A stretch of 64,000 bases of DNA from an uncultured Aquimarina sp. (GCF_947496855.1 NZ_CANMED010000001.1:992001-1056000); one strand, 5' to 3'. Positions 27,688 through 36,734 are shown, counted from the first letter of the stretch. Numbers and translations are program-made. Notes: generated by a model from the letters alone, not told the origin.

Positions 27688-27984
27688 TTATTTTAATAAA
27701 TCACCAACGTATGGCATTAATGCTAAATGTCTAGCTCTTTTTACAGCAACACTCACTTTACGTTGATATTTTAAAGAAGTTCCTGTAAGACGACGAGGTA
27801 ACAATTTACCTTGTTCATTTACGAAAGCCATTAAAAAATCAGGATCTTTATAATCAATATATTTGATTCCTGATTTTTTAAAACGACAATACTTCTTCGT
27901 TTTTGCAGTATCTATATTTAATGGAGTAAGATATCTAATCTCTCCATCTTTTTTTCCTTTAGCTTGTTGTTCTATAGATGACAT
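27688..27984 (-). CDS. rpsR: 30S ribosomal protein S18
   Basis: A 98-residue small-subunit protein that pairs with S6 on 16S rRNA. It has the signature [20 protein letters not shown], then [23 protein letters not shown]. It lies two bases after rpsF, so translation is probably coupled. Confidence 0.97.
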   Translation of the reverse strand: MSSIEQQAKGKKDGEIRYLTPLNIDTAKTKKYCRFKKSGIKYIDYKDPDFLMAFVNEQGKLLPRRLTGTSLKYQRKVSVAVKRARHLALMPYVGDLLK

Positions 27985-27986
27985 AA

Positions 27987-28325
27987 TTAAGCTTTTTGTT
28001 TGTTTCTATTTCTTCTCTTTTCAGCCCAAGCAATTGCATACTTGTCTAAACGAACGGTAAGATAACGCATTATTCTTTCGTCTCTTCTGAACTCAACCTC
28101 TACTGTGTTTATAGCTTCTCCTGGTACAGTGTACTCAAACATGTGATAAAAACCACTTTTCTTGTGCTGGATTGCGTAAGCAAGCTTTTTTAGCCCCCAG
28201 TCTTCTTTTGATATCATCTTGGCGCCGTTAGAAACAAGAATGTCTTCGTATTTCTTAACTGTTTCCTTTATCTGCTCTTCAGATAAAACGGGATTCAAGA
28301 TGAAAACAGTTTCATAATGATTCAT
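27987..28325 (-). CDS. rpsF: 30S ribosomal protein S6
   Basis: A 112-residue small-subunit protein: [36 protein letters not shown] and [16 protein letters not shown]. It heads the operon rpsF-rpsR-rplI, which has a consensus promoter 30 bases upstream. No priB or ssb lies between, as usual in Bacteroidota. Confidence 0.97.
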   Translation of the reverse strand: MNHYETVFILNPVLSEEQIKETVKKYEDILVSNGAKMISKEDWGLKKLAYAIQHKKSGFYHMFEYTVPGEAINTVEVEFRRDERIMRYLTVRLDKYAIAWAEKRRNRNKQKA

Positions 28326-28354
28326 AAAAAATCTATTTTTAATTAAATTGGCTG

Positions 28355-28385
28355 CAAAAGTAACACTATTTTTTTGATTTTCAAA
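28355..28385 (-). promoter_or_regulatory. Promoter of the rpsF operon
   Basis: Minus strand: TTTG (28385-28382), 19 bases, TACTTTTG (28362-28355). This is an exact match to the TTTG-N19-TAnnTTTG consensus of Bacteroidota. The predicted leader is about 25 bases. Confidence 0.9.
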
Positions 28386-28485
28386 CTAAAATACACTTCG
28401 ACGAAACACATCTTTTATCGACAAAAAGCGTAAAATGTTTGTGGAAATAATATATATTCATTAATATTGTATAGAATATTAACCT

Positions 28486-29199
28486 ATGCAAGTGGAACAA
28501 TCTCAATTAAAATGTGCAGTAGTGGACGATTCCCGTCTACAAAGACTAGCTATTGTTAAATTAATAGATGAACATTCATCACTAGAATTGGTGGCTGAAT
28601 GGAACAATGCTATTGAGACAAAAAACGGATTATTAGATACTCCGGTGGATTTATTATTTTTAGATATAGAAATGCCAATCCTTACAGGATTTGATCTTTT
28701 AGATGATTTAGAAAATAAACCTCATATAATTTTTGTAACTGGAAAAACTAAATATGCTTTTAAAGCTTTTGACTATGATGCTATTGATTATTTAAGAAAA
28801 CCTCTTAAAAAGGATCGATTTAACGCTGCTGTGGAAAAAGCATTGAGCATGTCTCGTTTAAATTCTGAACAAGCCTCTCTAGAAGATGATGATTATATTT
28901 TTGTGAAAAGTAATCTCAAAAAGCGTAAAATATTTTTAAGTCAATTAAAGTATGTTGAAGCTTTAGGCGACTATGTAAAATTAATAATGGAAGATGGTGA
29001 TCCTATAGTGGTATTGGCAACAATGAAATCTTTTGAGGCAGAACTTCCTAATGATCGTTTTCTTAGAATACACAAATCTTATATCGTAAATCTTGATAAA
29101 GTAGAGCGCTATAACAGTCGTAATATAGAGATTGCTGATGAAAAGATCCCGTTAAGTAGACATAAAAAGCATTCTTTAATTGAAGCATTAAGCGGATAG
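28486..29199 (+). CDS. LytTR-family response regulator, orphan
   Basis: A 237-residue two-domain regulator. The receiver (1-120) has the acidic pair D18-D19 in VVDDSRLQR, a phosphoacceptor Asp in LLFLDIEMPILTGFDLL and the lysine in YLRKPLKKDRF. The LytTR DNA-binding domain follows (DYIFVKSNLKKRKIF, VEALGDYVKLIM, FLRIHKSYIVNLDKV). No sensor kinase of the LytS type is adjacent, so the partner is elsewhere. It is monocistronic with a terminator behind it. Confidence 0.92.
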   Translation: MQVEQSQLKCAVVDDSRLQRLAIVKLIDEHSSLELVAEWNNAIETKNGLLDTPVDLLFLDIEMPILTGFDLLDDLENKPHIIFVTGKTKYAFKAFDYDAIDYLRKPLKKDRFNAAVEKALSMSRLNSEQASLEDDDYIFVKSNLKKRKIFLSQLKYVEALGDYVKLIMEDGDPIVVLATMKSFEAELPNDRFLRIHKSYIVNLDKVERYNSRNIEIADEKIPLSRHKKHSLIEALSG

Positions 29200-29222
29200 A
29201 GGAATGTTTATTATATATTATA

Positions 29223-29255
29223 AAAGTCTCACTTTTTCTAAAGTGGGGCTTTTTC
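29223..29255 (+). terminator. Terminator after the LytTR regulator
   Basis: 13-base arms (29223-29235, 29240-29252) with two G-U pairs, followed by a T tract; 23 bases after the stop. Confidence 0.8.
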
Positions 29256-29277
29256 TGTTTAAGAAAGTAATATTTCG

Positions 29278-31731
29278 TTAATAATTATCTACGTTAATTA
29301 TAATCCTTACTCCAGAAAACTCTTTAATACTTTTAAAGGAGTTTTGTATTTTTTTGATCACTTCTTTAGTTTTCTTTAGTGATTGCCCCTGGGGTATTTT
29401 TATTAAGATATTCTTATTGTACTGATTTCTTATTCTGGAAATAGGAGGAAATTCAGGTCCCAGAACATTTTCTTTAAAAGATATCGCTAATGATTTTGCT
29501 AACCACATCGTAGCTTCATTGACTTTGTTATAGTCTTTATGACGACCTGTAATCTTAATAATACGATAAAAAGGAGGATACTTAAATTGATATCGATCCT
29601 CTATTTGATCTTTATACATTGCGGTATAATCATTAACCGACACTTGTTGAAGAATTTGATGGAATGGATTATAGGTCTGGATCAATACTTTTCCTCTTTT
29701 ACGAGTTCTCCCAGCTCTACCTGCTACTTGTAGCATCAATTGGAAGCTTCGCTCATGTGCTCTAAAATCTGGGAAATTAAGAAGGTTATCAGCATTCATA
29801 ATTCCAACCAGAGTTACATTTCTAAAATCTAATCCTTTACTTAACATCTGGGTGCCCACCAAGATATCTATTTCTCCTTCTTCAAATTTGTTTATTATTT
29901 TTTCATATCCATGTTTTCCTCTGGTGGTATCCTGATCCATCCTACCAATATTATGATCAGGAAATAATTCCTTAAGTTCATTCTCTATTTGTTCTGTTCC
30001 AAAGCCTTTGGTGGACAACTCATTACTATCGCACACCATGCATTTCTGTAGCATTGCTATATGATACCCACAATAATGGCATCGCAACTGATTCCGATAA
30101 TTATGATAAGTAAGACTAACATCACAATTAGGACACTGAGGTGAATGCCCACAAGTATTACATTCTACCACAGGAGAATACCCTCTCCTATTTTGGAACA
30201 GAATAACCTGTTCTTGCTCTTTTAACGCCTCCTGAATAGCAGTTAACAAGGTGTCACTAAAATGACCCGTCATTTCCTTCTTTTTGTATTTGGTCTTAAG
30301 ATCGACCAAATTTATGTCTGGCATTAACACATCGCCATATCGTCTGGTTAATTCTACCAACCCATATTTTCCCTGCTTCGCATTATAATACGACTCTAAT
30401 GCTGGTGTAGCAGACCCCAACATTACTTTCGCATGAAACATATTGGATAGCACAACAGCTGTATCTCTAGCGTGATACCTGGGTGCTGGATCATATTGCT
30501 TAAACGAACTTTCATGTTCTTCATCTATAATGATTAATCCAAGATTCGTAAAAGGAAGAAAGATTGAAGATCTTGCTCCAATAACAATTTGAGCTTTGGA
30601 CTTAGCATCTTTTACATTATTCCAAGCTTCTACCCTCTCATTTACAGAATATTTAGAATGATACACTGCTAATCTCTCTCCAAAATATTCTCGCAATCTT
30701 GTTATTAGTTGAGTCGTTAACGCAATCTCTGGTAACAAATACAGAACTTGTTTCCCTTTTTGTAACTCCTCTTCGATCAATTTTACATACACTTCAGTCT
30801 TTCCTGAAGAAGTTACTCCATGCAGTAAACAAACATCCTTTTGTATAAGACTTTCTCTAACCTCTTTTAGAGCTTGCTGTTGGTGTATGTTTAATTCTTT
30901 AGTAGCATTAACCGAATCCTGTTTATATTGAATTCTATCTGTCTGTAAATGATATTCTTCTAATATATTTTTATCTATCAACACCTTAATAACTCCCGCA
31001 TTGCTATTTGCCACTTTTACAAGTTCACTCACTTTGATTGCATTCTTACTCTTTGCCTGTAGCATAAACAAGTGCATTAAGACATCTCTTTGCTTAGGGG
31101 CACGGGTCAAGGAGTCTAATAATGATTGTAAACCTTCTTCGCTTGTATACTCGGATTGTAGTTTAACGTATCTTACCAGCTTTGGTTTGTATTGTTCGTA
31201 AATCTCTTCTTGAACTGTAATTACTTGTTTTTCTATTAATCTTTTAATCAGAGGAAGTACACTTTTCTTACCAATGATATCCATTACTTCTTGTATACGC
31301 AGTAAGCTTTGATGTTGTAGTGCTTCATATAAGAGAAACTCATCATCTTTTAATAAACTTTCATCAACTGAAGCATTATCATTTCTTAGAATAATTGTTT
31401 CACTCTCTAATAAAAATGCACTTGGAAGTGCCGCTCGCATAACCTCACCTTTTGAGCACATATAATATTCAGAAATCCAAGACCAAAGCTCCAATTGATG
31501 TGTTGTAACGATAGGAGTTTCGTCCAAAATATGCTCTATTTCTTTAGCTTCGTATACTTGAGGTGCTATTTGATGTATTTTTGTAACCAATGCTGCGTAC
31601 ACTTTACTTTTACCAAATTGTACAGCAACTCTCATTCCTGGTTTTAAGAAATGAGCTTCATTTTCATTAATACTATAAGTAAACTCTTTATCAAGAGGAA
31701 TAGGAAGGATTACATCTATAAAATACGTCAT
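29278..31731 (-). CDS. priA: Primosomal protein N' (replication restart helicase)
   Basis: A superfamily 2 helicase of about 817 residues that reloads the replisome at stalled forks. It has an N-terminal DNA-binding domain (IDVILPIPLDKEFTYSI), helicase motifs GVTSSGKTEVY, DEEHE and GSATPALES, the zinc-binding insertion (CNTCGHSPQCPNC, CHYCGY, CMVCDS) and GRAGRTRKRG. The ATG at 31731 gives the usual N-terminus MTYFIDVILP; an in-frame GTG at 31752 would add seven residues. Confidence 0.95.
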   Translation of the reverse strand: MTYFIDVILPIPLDKEFTYSINENEAHFLKPGMRVAVQFGKSKVYAALVTKIHQIAPQVYEAKEIEHILDETPIVTTHQLELWSWISEYYMCSKGEVMRAALPSAFLLESETIILRNDNASVDESLLKDDEFLLYEALQHQSLLRIQEVMDIIGKKSVLPLIKRLIEKQVITVQEEIYEQYKPKLVRYVKLQSEYTSEEGLQSLLDSLTRAPKQRDVLMHLFMLQAKSKNAIKVSELVKVANSNAGVIKVLIDKNILEEYHLQTDRIQYKQDSVNATKELNIHQQQALKEVRESLIQKDVCLLHGVTSSGKTEVYVKLIEEELQKGKQVLYLLPEIALTTQLITRLREYFGERLAVYHSKYSVNERVEAWNNVKDAKSKAQIVIGARSSIFLPFTNLGLIIIDEEHESSFKQYDPAPRYHARDTAVVLSNMFHAKVMLGSATPALESYYNAKQGKYGLVELTRRYGDVLMPDINLVDLKTKYKKKEMTGHFSDTLLTAIQEALKEQEQVILFQNRRGYSPVVECNTCGHSPQCPNCDVSLTYHNYRNQLRCHYCGYHIAMLQKCMVCDSNELSTKGFGTEQIENELKELFPDHNIGRMDQDTTRGKHGYEKIINKFEEGEIDILVGTQMLSKGLDFRNVTLVGIMNADNLLNFPDFRAHERSFQLMLQVAGRAGRTRKRGKVLIQTYNPFHQILQQVSVNDYTAMYKDQIEDRYQFKYPPFYRIIKITGRHKDYNKVNEATMWLAKSLAISFKENVLGPEFPPISRIRNQYNKNILIKIPQGQSLKKTKEVIKKIQNSFKSIKEFSGVRIIINVDNY

Positions 31732-31791
31732 CAATACTTTTGATTCTAACACCGATTACAAAAATACATCTTTAACCCTATTACATACAAC

Positions 31792-31819
31792 AAAAGCCTG
31801 ATCAATTGATCAGGCTTTT
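31792..31819 (-). terminator. Terminator of the first chalcone-isomerase-like gene
   Basis: A perfect 28-base palindrome (AAAAGCCTGATCAA and its complement), 22 bases past the stop at 31842; T-rich on both sides. Confidence 0.8.
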
Positions 31820-31841
31820 GTTTATTTCGTTGTAAATTTAT

Positions 31842-32408
31842 TTATCCGTTCTGTCCTAGCATTCCACCTTTAATTAGCTTACACGCCGGCTCATCACCTA
31901 ACCAAATTTTAAATAACGCATATTTAAAATCTCGTCCTTCTATGTATCCAACTTCTTCCCCATTTTTAAAAGTTCTAATTCCTTTTCCTTTTATATATAC
32001 TAGATCAAAAAAATCATTAATCTGAGTACTACTTCCGAATATCTCTAAAAACTTATCAATTCTCGTGTCTAGACTCTGAGTATTACCAAACATTGCATCA
32101 TCAAAACCTTTTCTAAACACCTTTTTCATTCTTTTATTAGTCACTTTCTTAGAATTGATTACTAGTCGAATTGACATACTTTCATCCGCATCTAAAACTT
32201 TTCTATCATCACTATACTTATTTACAGTATACAATCCTCCAGAATATGTTTCTACTCCTAATACTTTTCGCACACCAGCTCCGTTAAGAGTAAGTTCTTC
32301 TCCTTCAAAAGTTACTTTATAAGGAACGACTGCATCTCCAACTCTGATTTGTGCAGTTGTGATAGTTGTAACAACTAATAAGATACATAGGGTAATTATT
32401 TTTTTCAT
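31842..32408 (-). CDS. Chalcone isomerase-like secreted protein, paralogue 1
   Basis: A 188-residue protein with a signal peptide (MKKIITLCILLVVTTITTAQ) and a chalcone-isomerase-like domain: RVGDAVVPYKVTFEGEELTL, LNGAGVRKVLG, YSGGLYTVNKYSD and a C-terminal KYALFKIWLGDEPACKLIKGGMLG. Bacterial members of this fold do not make flavonoids; fatty-acid binding or an unknown periplasmic role is assumed. It is one of three paralogues (also at 33089 and 33798) and the most diverged, lacking the common YAGGLYL motif (YSGGLYT instead). Confidence 0.85.
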   Translation of the reverse strand: MKKIITLCILLVVTTITTAQIRVGDAVVPYKVTFEGEELTLNGAGVRKVLGVETYSGGLYTVNKYSDDRKVLDADESMSIRLVINSKKVTNKRMKKVFRKGFDDAMFGNTQSLDTRIDKFLEIFGSSTQINDFFDLVYIKGKGIRTFKNGEEVGYIEGRDFKYALFKIWLGDEPACKLIKGGMLGQNG

Positions 32409-32413
32409 GGTCT

Positions 32414-32461
32414 AGTTTTTTTAAAATTATAAGTTATTAGTTCTATAATTTTAAAAAAACT
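32414..32461 (-). repeat. Perfect 18-base inverted repeat in the leader of paralogue 1
   Basis: AGTTTTTTTAAAATTATA (32414-32431) and its exact complement (32444-32461) around a 12-base loop, ending five bases before the start codon (32408). In the mRNA of the minus-strand gene it would form a long A/U hairpin over the translation start. It could be regulatory or a transcription-attenuation structure. Confidence 0.6.
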
Positions 32462-32478
32462 AACAATCAGAAATGTTA

Positions 32479-32502
32479 AAATTTTCCTTTAAGGAAGATT
32501 TT
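32479..32502 (-). terminator. Probable terminator of the DUF2147 gene
   Basis: Minus strand: AAAATCTTCCTT and AAGGAAAATTTT with one mismatch, 12 bases after the stop at 32514. Confidence 0.5.
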
Positions 32503-32513
32503 ACTTCATAAGA

Positions 32514-32942
32514 TCAGGCTTTAACCCATTGCTGCGTTCTAAATAAAAATGCTATATACCCCCTAACATTCAATACATTAGGATCTTGTTCATCAACCCA
32601 TATTTTACATCTGTAGACTTTTCCATTTTCTGGATCCATAATGGTTCCATCCTCATATTCGTCTCCATCTTTTTGCAAACCTTTGAGAATTACCATTCCT
32701 TCTATTGGTTTATTATAATCCTCTCCTTCACATTCTTGACATAGCTTATCGCGGTCAGATTCTTTTAAAATTCTGTCGATTTTACCGTATATTTCACTTC
32801 CTTTCTTATAAATTAATACGATTGATTTAGCCTCTCCTGTATTATCATCGATGGTTTTCCATTTACCAATAATTTCACTCTGAGCATTGGCAAAATTTGT
32901 TACAAATATCAAGGCTATAATAAGAATTTTAGATAAGTTCAT
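32514..32942 (-). CDS. DUF2147 domain-containing secreted protein
   Basis: About 142 residues with a signal peptide (MNLSKILIIALIFVTNFANAQ) and a DUF2147 lipocalin-like domain: GKWKTIDDNTGEAKSIVLIY, YGKIDRIL, CQECEGEDYNKPIEG (paired Cys) and DPENGKVYRCKIW. The function is unknown; the family is periplasmic. An ATG eight codons upstream (32966) is possible, but the chosen start gives a normal signal peptide. It interrupts the chalcone-isomerase-like cluster on the same strand. Confidence 0.85.
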   Translation of the reverse strand: MNLSKILIIALIFVTNFANAQSEIIGKWKTIDDNTGEAKSIVLIYKKGSEIYGKIDRILKESDRDKLCQECEGEDYNKPIEGMVILKGLQKDGDEYEDGTIMDPENGKVYRCKIWVDEQDPNVLNVRGYIAFLFRTQQWVKA

Positions 32943-32984
32943 CTGATTAATAGTTTTAAGTTTCAATATAGAAAATATGATGCT

Positions 32985-33020
32985 AAAAAAAAAGCTATCT
33001 GAAATTCAGATAGCTTTTTT
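32985..33020 (-). terminator. Terminator of the second chalcone-isomerase-like gene
   Basis: AAAAAGCTATCTGAA and its complement around a short loop, flanked by A and T tracts; about 70 bases past the stop at 33089. It probably also insulates the DUF2147 gene. Confidence 0.75.
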
Positions 33021-33088
33021 AATACTATATATGTCCCGTTCTGAAATATCGATACAGATTATTTAGGACTAGACAATAGAATAAAGAA

Positions 33089-33652
33089 CTATTGAAGCCC
33101 TAACATTCCATTCTTAATTCCTTCACTAGCGGGTTCATCCCCTAACCATATTTTAAATAAAGCATATTTAAAGTCTCTTCCTTCAATAAGTCCAAGTTCT
33201 TTTCCATTCTTAAAAGCTTTTACTCCTTTATCTTTTATATATACAATATCAAAAATGTCGTTTTTAACGATAGGTTCATTAAAAAATTTGATGAACATGT
33301 TGATTCTTTCATCTAGCGCTGTTGTATTACCAAACGTCGCTTTCTTAAAACCGTCTTGAACTGCTTTGATCATTTTCTTTTGAGTCACAAAACCAGATAC
33401 TATGTTCAATTTTATAGACATCGTTTCATTTGCATCCAAAATAGCTCTTGGGTCTTTACTTTTTTTCTGTAAATAAAGTCCTCCTGCGTATAAATCGATC
33501 CAAAGCATTTCACGCATCCCCGCTCCATTTAACTTAAGATCTGCATCTCCGAAACTTTCTTCGTAAGGTAATACAGCTTTACCGATTCTGATTTGCGCTG
33601 TAGCAGTCGTTAAAGAAACAAACGCTACAACTAGTAAAGTAATTTTTTTCAT
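33089..33652 (-). CDS. Chalcone isomerase-like secreted protein, paralogue 2
   Basis: A 187-residue paralogue of the gene at 33798 and, more distantly, 31842. Signal peptide MKKITLLVVAFVSLTTATAQ, then RIGKAVLPYEESFGDADL, LNGAGMREMLWIDLYAGGLYL and C-terminal KYALFKIWLGDEPASEGIK. All three share the spacing of these motifs, showing tandem duplication. A CAAAAGTA word at 33707-33714 (TACTTTTG on the minus strand) is a possible -7 element. The substrate is unknown. Confidence 0.87.
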   Translation of the reverse strand: MKKITLLVVAFVSLTTATAQIRIGKAVLPYEESFGDADLKLNGAGMREMLWIDLYAGGLYLQKKSKDPRAILDANETMSIKLNIVSGFVTQKKMIKAVQDGFKKATFGNTTALDERINMFIKFFNEPIVKNDIFDIVYIKDKGVKAFKNGKELGLIEGRDFKYALFKIWLGDEPASEGIKNGMLGLQ

Positions 33653-33797
33653 CTTTGTTAAAATTTTATTGGGGTGTATTAATACTAATTTTTCTTTCTT
33701 TTACTACAAAAGTAATAAAATATATTATGCACGCACAGTAAGAATTGAAAAAAAATGTTAATTTGTGTATTTCATCGCTAAAAAACAACTTTTTATC

Positions 33798-34361
33798 CTA
33801 AAAAGCACCTAGCATTTCATTTTTCAACCCTTTGTCAGCAGGATTATCTCCAATCCATATGTTAAATAATGCTTTTTTAAAGTCTAATCCTTCTACAAAT
33901 CCTTTTTCTACTCCATCTTTATAGATTACACTTCCCTTACCTTGCTCATAAACAATATCATAAATCTGTCCTTCTTCTATCTCATCTTTAATAAAACCAA
34001 CAAACGTATTAATTCTCTTATCCAAAGAAGCTGTATTACCTTTTGTTGATTTTTTAAAGCCATCTCTAAGAGCTGATTCCATTTTACTTCTAGACATCAT
34101 ACCTGATAGTATATGTAATTTTATTGCCATTGTCTCATCTGCAGCTGCAATTGAACTAGCACTAGTACTTTTTTTCTTAAGATATAATCCTCCAGCATAT
34201 ATATCAAAAAAGAACTTTTCTCTCATTCCTGCACCATTAATCATCAAATCATCTCCACTAAACGTTACCGTATCTGGCAATGTAGCATCGCCAACCTTTA
34301 CCTGCGCTTGAGTAGTTCCTAGAGTTACTAAAAGAATAAATAATAAGCTTAATTTTTTCAT
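33798..34361 (-). CDS. Chalcone isomerase-like secreted protein, paralogue 3
   Basis: A 187-residue protein with signal peptide MKKLSLLFILLVTLGTTQAQ, KVGDATLPDTVTFSGDDLMI, INGAGMREKFFFDIYAGGLYL and C-terminal KKALFNIWIGDNPADKGLK. It is closest to paralogue 2 over the GAGMRE and IYAGGLYLKKK segments. It lies 36 bases downstream of the YihY gene, so it may be the last gene of the nadC-YihY transcript, or have its own promoter. Confidence 0.87.
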   Translation of the reverse strand: MKKLSLLFILLVTLGTTQAQVKVGDATLPDTVTFSGDDLMINGAGMREKFFFDIYAGGLYLKKKSTSASSIAAADETMAIKLHILSGMMSRSKMESALRDGFKKSTKGNTASLDKRINTFVGFIKDEIEEGQIYDIVYEQGKGSVIYKDGVEKGFVEGLDFKKALFNIWIGDNPADKGLKNEMLGAF

Positions 34362-34397
34362 TTTTATTAAATTAATTGTTTGTATTATGCTAAAATA

Positions 34398-35315
34398 TTA
34401 AAAATTCTTCTTCAATTTTATAAGTGAAGCATTTAATTCGAATCCTAATAATAGTAAATTTGCATTCAACCATATGTATACCATTAATATTAGCATAGCT
34501 CCAATTGATCCATACAATTTATTATAGTTAGAAAAATTATCAATATATACTCCAAAAAAATATGTTGTTATCATAATAAGTATGGTAGTCATAAAGGCTC
34601 CAGGCGAAAAAAACCTGTTCATTTTTCCTTCTGTGGTACCAAAATAAAACAACGTTGCTATTACCAGAAAAATCATTAAAACGAATAACCCATACTTTCC
34701 AAATTGTAACCAGAAAACAGTATTATCCATGACTCCAATTTCTTTTAAGTTTTCCAATAAGTAGCTAAAGTATAGTGTTACTATTACGGTAATTAGCAAT
34801 AACGATGCCACAATAAGTGAGACTCCTAACGCTACTATATATTGTTTTACAAAATTTCGGTTCAGCGTAACATGATATGAGTATTCAAATCCTGAAAATA
34901 CCGCATTGATTCCATTTGTCATCAAAAAAAGTGAAAGCACAAAAACTGTAGATAACAAACCTGTTCTTGGGTTAGCGGAAATATCATTGTATATCTCTTC
35001 AAAAAACAACTTAGACTGATTGGGTAAAGCCGATGTTATAAATTCAAAGAAATTTTCCTGAAAACCATCTATATGTATAATAGGAATTAAATTTAATAAA
35101 AATAACAGGAAAGGAAATAGAGATAAAAAAAAACTCCAAGAAATCGCGCTGGCTCTTGCCGAGAATGTTCCTTTAAGAATCCCTATTGTATAAATTTCAA
35201 CTAAATCATAAAGAGAAAGTCCTTCAAAACCCGGAAGAATAATTTTCTTTCCGATTTTAACCAAAATATTTATAATCGGAATCTTATCGAGCTTATCTTC
35301 AACTGCTTTTGACAT
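34398..35315 (-). CDS. YihY/virulence factor BrkB family membrane protein
   Basis: A 305-residue inner-membrane protein with about six membrane helices (for example SFFLSLFPFLLFLLNLIPII, FVLSLFLMTNGINAVFSGFE, MLILMVYIWLNANLLLLGFE). The ARASAISWSFFLSLFPFLLF segment and the GSIGAMLILMVYIWLNA motif are typical of YihY/BrkB (UPF0761). The function is not settled. It starts three bases after the nadC stop, so the two are co-transcribed; the same pairing is frequent in flavobacteria. Confidence 0.9.
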   Translation of the reverse strand: MSKAVEDKLDKIPIINILVKIGKKIILPGFEGLSLYDLVEIYTIGILKGTFSARASAISWSFFLSLFPFLLFLLNLIPIIHIDGFQENFFEFITSALPNQSKLFFEEIYNDISANPRTGLLSTVFVLSLFLMTNGINAVFSGFEYSYHVTLNRNFVKQYIVALGVSLIVASLLLITVIVTLYFSYLLENLKEIGVMDNTVFWLQFGKYGLFVLMIFLVIATLFYFGTTEGKMNRFFSPGAFMTTILIMITTYFFGVYIDNFSNYNKLYGSIGAMLILMVYIWLNANLLLLGFELNASLIKLKKNF

Positions 35316-35318
35316 ACA

Positions 35319-36176
35319 CTATACTGCTTTCAAGCTCAAATCGAGATTATAAACAGAATGAGTTAAAGCACCACTACTTATATAGTTTACCCCACATTCC
35401 GCATATTTTCGAACCGTTTTTTCATTTATTCCTCCACTCGATTCCGTAAGACATGTATTTCCGATAAGTTCTACCGCTTTTCTAGTATCTTCATAATTAA
35501 AGTTATCTATAAGAATTCTATACACTCCTGGAGTTTTCAATATTTCTTTAATTTCATCGAGATCACGAGCTTCTACAATAATCTTAAGGTCTCTATTACT
35601 ATCCTCCAGATATTTCTTTGTCTTTTCTATCGCATTGGTAATACCGCCTGCAAAATCAATATGATTATCTTTGAGCATAATCATATCGTACAATGCAAAT
35701 CTATGATTCTCTCCCCCTCCAATCTTCACTGCCCATTTCTCTAGAGCTCTGATTCCTGGTGTAGTTTTTCTTGTATCCAAAATCTTAGTTCCTGTTCCTT
35801 CTAATAACTTTACGAATTGATTTGTCTTTGTGGCAATAGCACTCATTCTTTGCATTGCATTAAGTACTAATCTTTCTGCCTTTAGAATCGATTGAGAACT
35901 TCCTGATACATAAAAAGCAATGTCGCCGTATTTAACGTTCGACCCGTCTTCAATTTTGACATCAATTCTTATTTTCGAATCTACATAGTTAAATACTTTT
36001 TTAGCAAATTCTACACCTGCTAATACGCCTTCATCTTTAACTAATAATTTAGCTTTTCCTGTTGCTTCATCAGGAATACAAGCTAACGAACTGTGATCTC
36101 CGTCACCTACATCTTCTCTTATAGCATTTTCAATTATTAATTCAATTTCGTTATCAAATTGAGCTTTTGTAATCAT
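35319..36176 (-). CDS. nadC: Nicotinate-nucleotide pyrophosphorylase (carboxylating)
   Basis: Makes nicotinate mononucleotide from quinolinate and PRPP in de novo NAD synthesis. A 285-residue protein of normal length: EDVGDGDHSSLACIP, then LNAMQRMSAIAT, the PRPP-site DTRKTTPGIRALEKWAV and GGGENHR, LKDNH, and the closing ESSGGI and VNYISSGALTHS. nadA and nadB are not in the window. Confidence 0.96.
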   Translation of the reverse strand: MITKAQFDNEIELIIENAIREDVGDGDHSSLACIPDEATGKAKLLVKDEGVLAGVEFAKKVFNYVDSKIRIDVKIEDGSNVKYGDIAFYVSGSSQSILKAERLVLNAMQRMSAIATKTNQFVKLLEGTGTKILDTRKTTPGIRALEKWAVKIGGGENHRFALYDMIMLKDNHIDFAGGITNAIEKTKKYLEDSNRDLKIIVEARDLDEIKEILKTPGVYRILIDNFNYEDTRKAVELIGNTCLTESSGGINEKTVRKYAECGVNYISSGALTHSVYNLDLSLKAV

Positions 36177-36194
36177 ATTGAATGGTTATTTTTG
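36166..36194 (+). promoter_or_regulatory. Promoter of rlmH
   Basis: TTTG (36166-36169), 17 bases, TATTTTTG (36187-36194). It lies inside the 5' end of nadC and the short divergent gap. The leader is about 65 bases and contains the GGAAGTACGAAG repeat. Confidence 0.6.
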
Positions 36195-36213
36195 CTAAAG
36201 TAGGAAAAGAAGT

Positions 36214-36240
36214 TGGAAGTACGAAGCTGGAAGTACGAAG
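36214..36240 (+). repeat. Two tandem copies of TGGAAGTACGAAG(C)
   Basis: A 13-base word at 36214-36226 and again at 36228-36240, in the rlmH leader. Similar GAAGT-rich short tandem repeats occur between genes in many flavobacteria; the role is unknown. Confidence 0.7.
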
Positions 36241-36260
36241 TCAATAAAGAAACTATATCC

Positions 36261-36734
36261 ATGACAATTAAATTAATCGCTGTAGGTAAAACGGATCATA
36301 AGCAACTGGAAAATCTTACTGCAGAGTATATTAAAAGATTAGGGTTTTATATCAAATTTATTTTTGACATTATACCAGATATAAAGAATTCTAAAAACCT
36401 AAGCGAAGCACAACAAAAGGACAAAGAAGGGAAACTTATCTTAAATAAAACAACTACCTCTGATGTTTTGATACTATTAGATGAAAATGGTAAACAATTT
36501 GATTCTGTTGGTTTTTCTCAACTTTTGCAGAAGCATATGAATAGTGGCATCAAACAATTGATATTTGTAATTGGCGGACCATATGGATTTAGTCCTGATG
36601 TTTATAATCGAGCTAACGGTAAACTTTCTTTATCTAAAATGACGTTCTCTCATCAAATGATTCGCTTATTTTTTATAGAACAGTTGTATCGAGGATTTAC
36701 CATTCTAAAAAATGAGCCTTATCATCATAGATAA
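36261..36734 (+). CDS. rlmH: 23S rRNA (pseudouridine(1915)-N(3))-methyltransferase
   Basis: SPOUT-class methyltransferase that methylates pseudouridine 1915 in helix 69. From ATG 36261 it has 157 residues, the family norm, with MTIKLIAVGKTDHKQL, LLDENGKQFDSVGFS, VIGGPYGF and the C-terminal LSKMTFSHQMIRLFFIEQLY-RG trefoil-knot signature. An upstream in-frame ATG at 36213 lies within the tandem repeat and is not credible. Its last codons form half of a hairpin that serves as terminator for the convergent operon. Confidence 0.95.
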   Translation: MTIKLIAVGKTDHKQLENLTAEYIKRLGFYIKFIFDIIPDIKNSKNLSEAQQKDKEGKLILNKTTTSDVLILLDENGKQFDSVGFSQLLQKHMNSGIKQLIFVIGGPYGFSPDVYNRANGKLSLSKMTFSHQMIRLFFIEQLYRGFTILKNEPYHHR

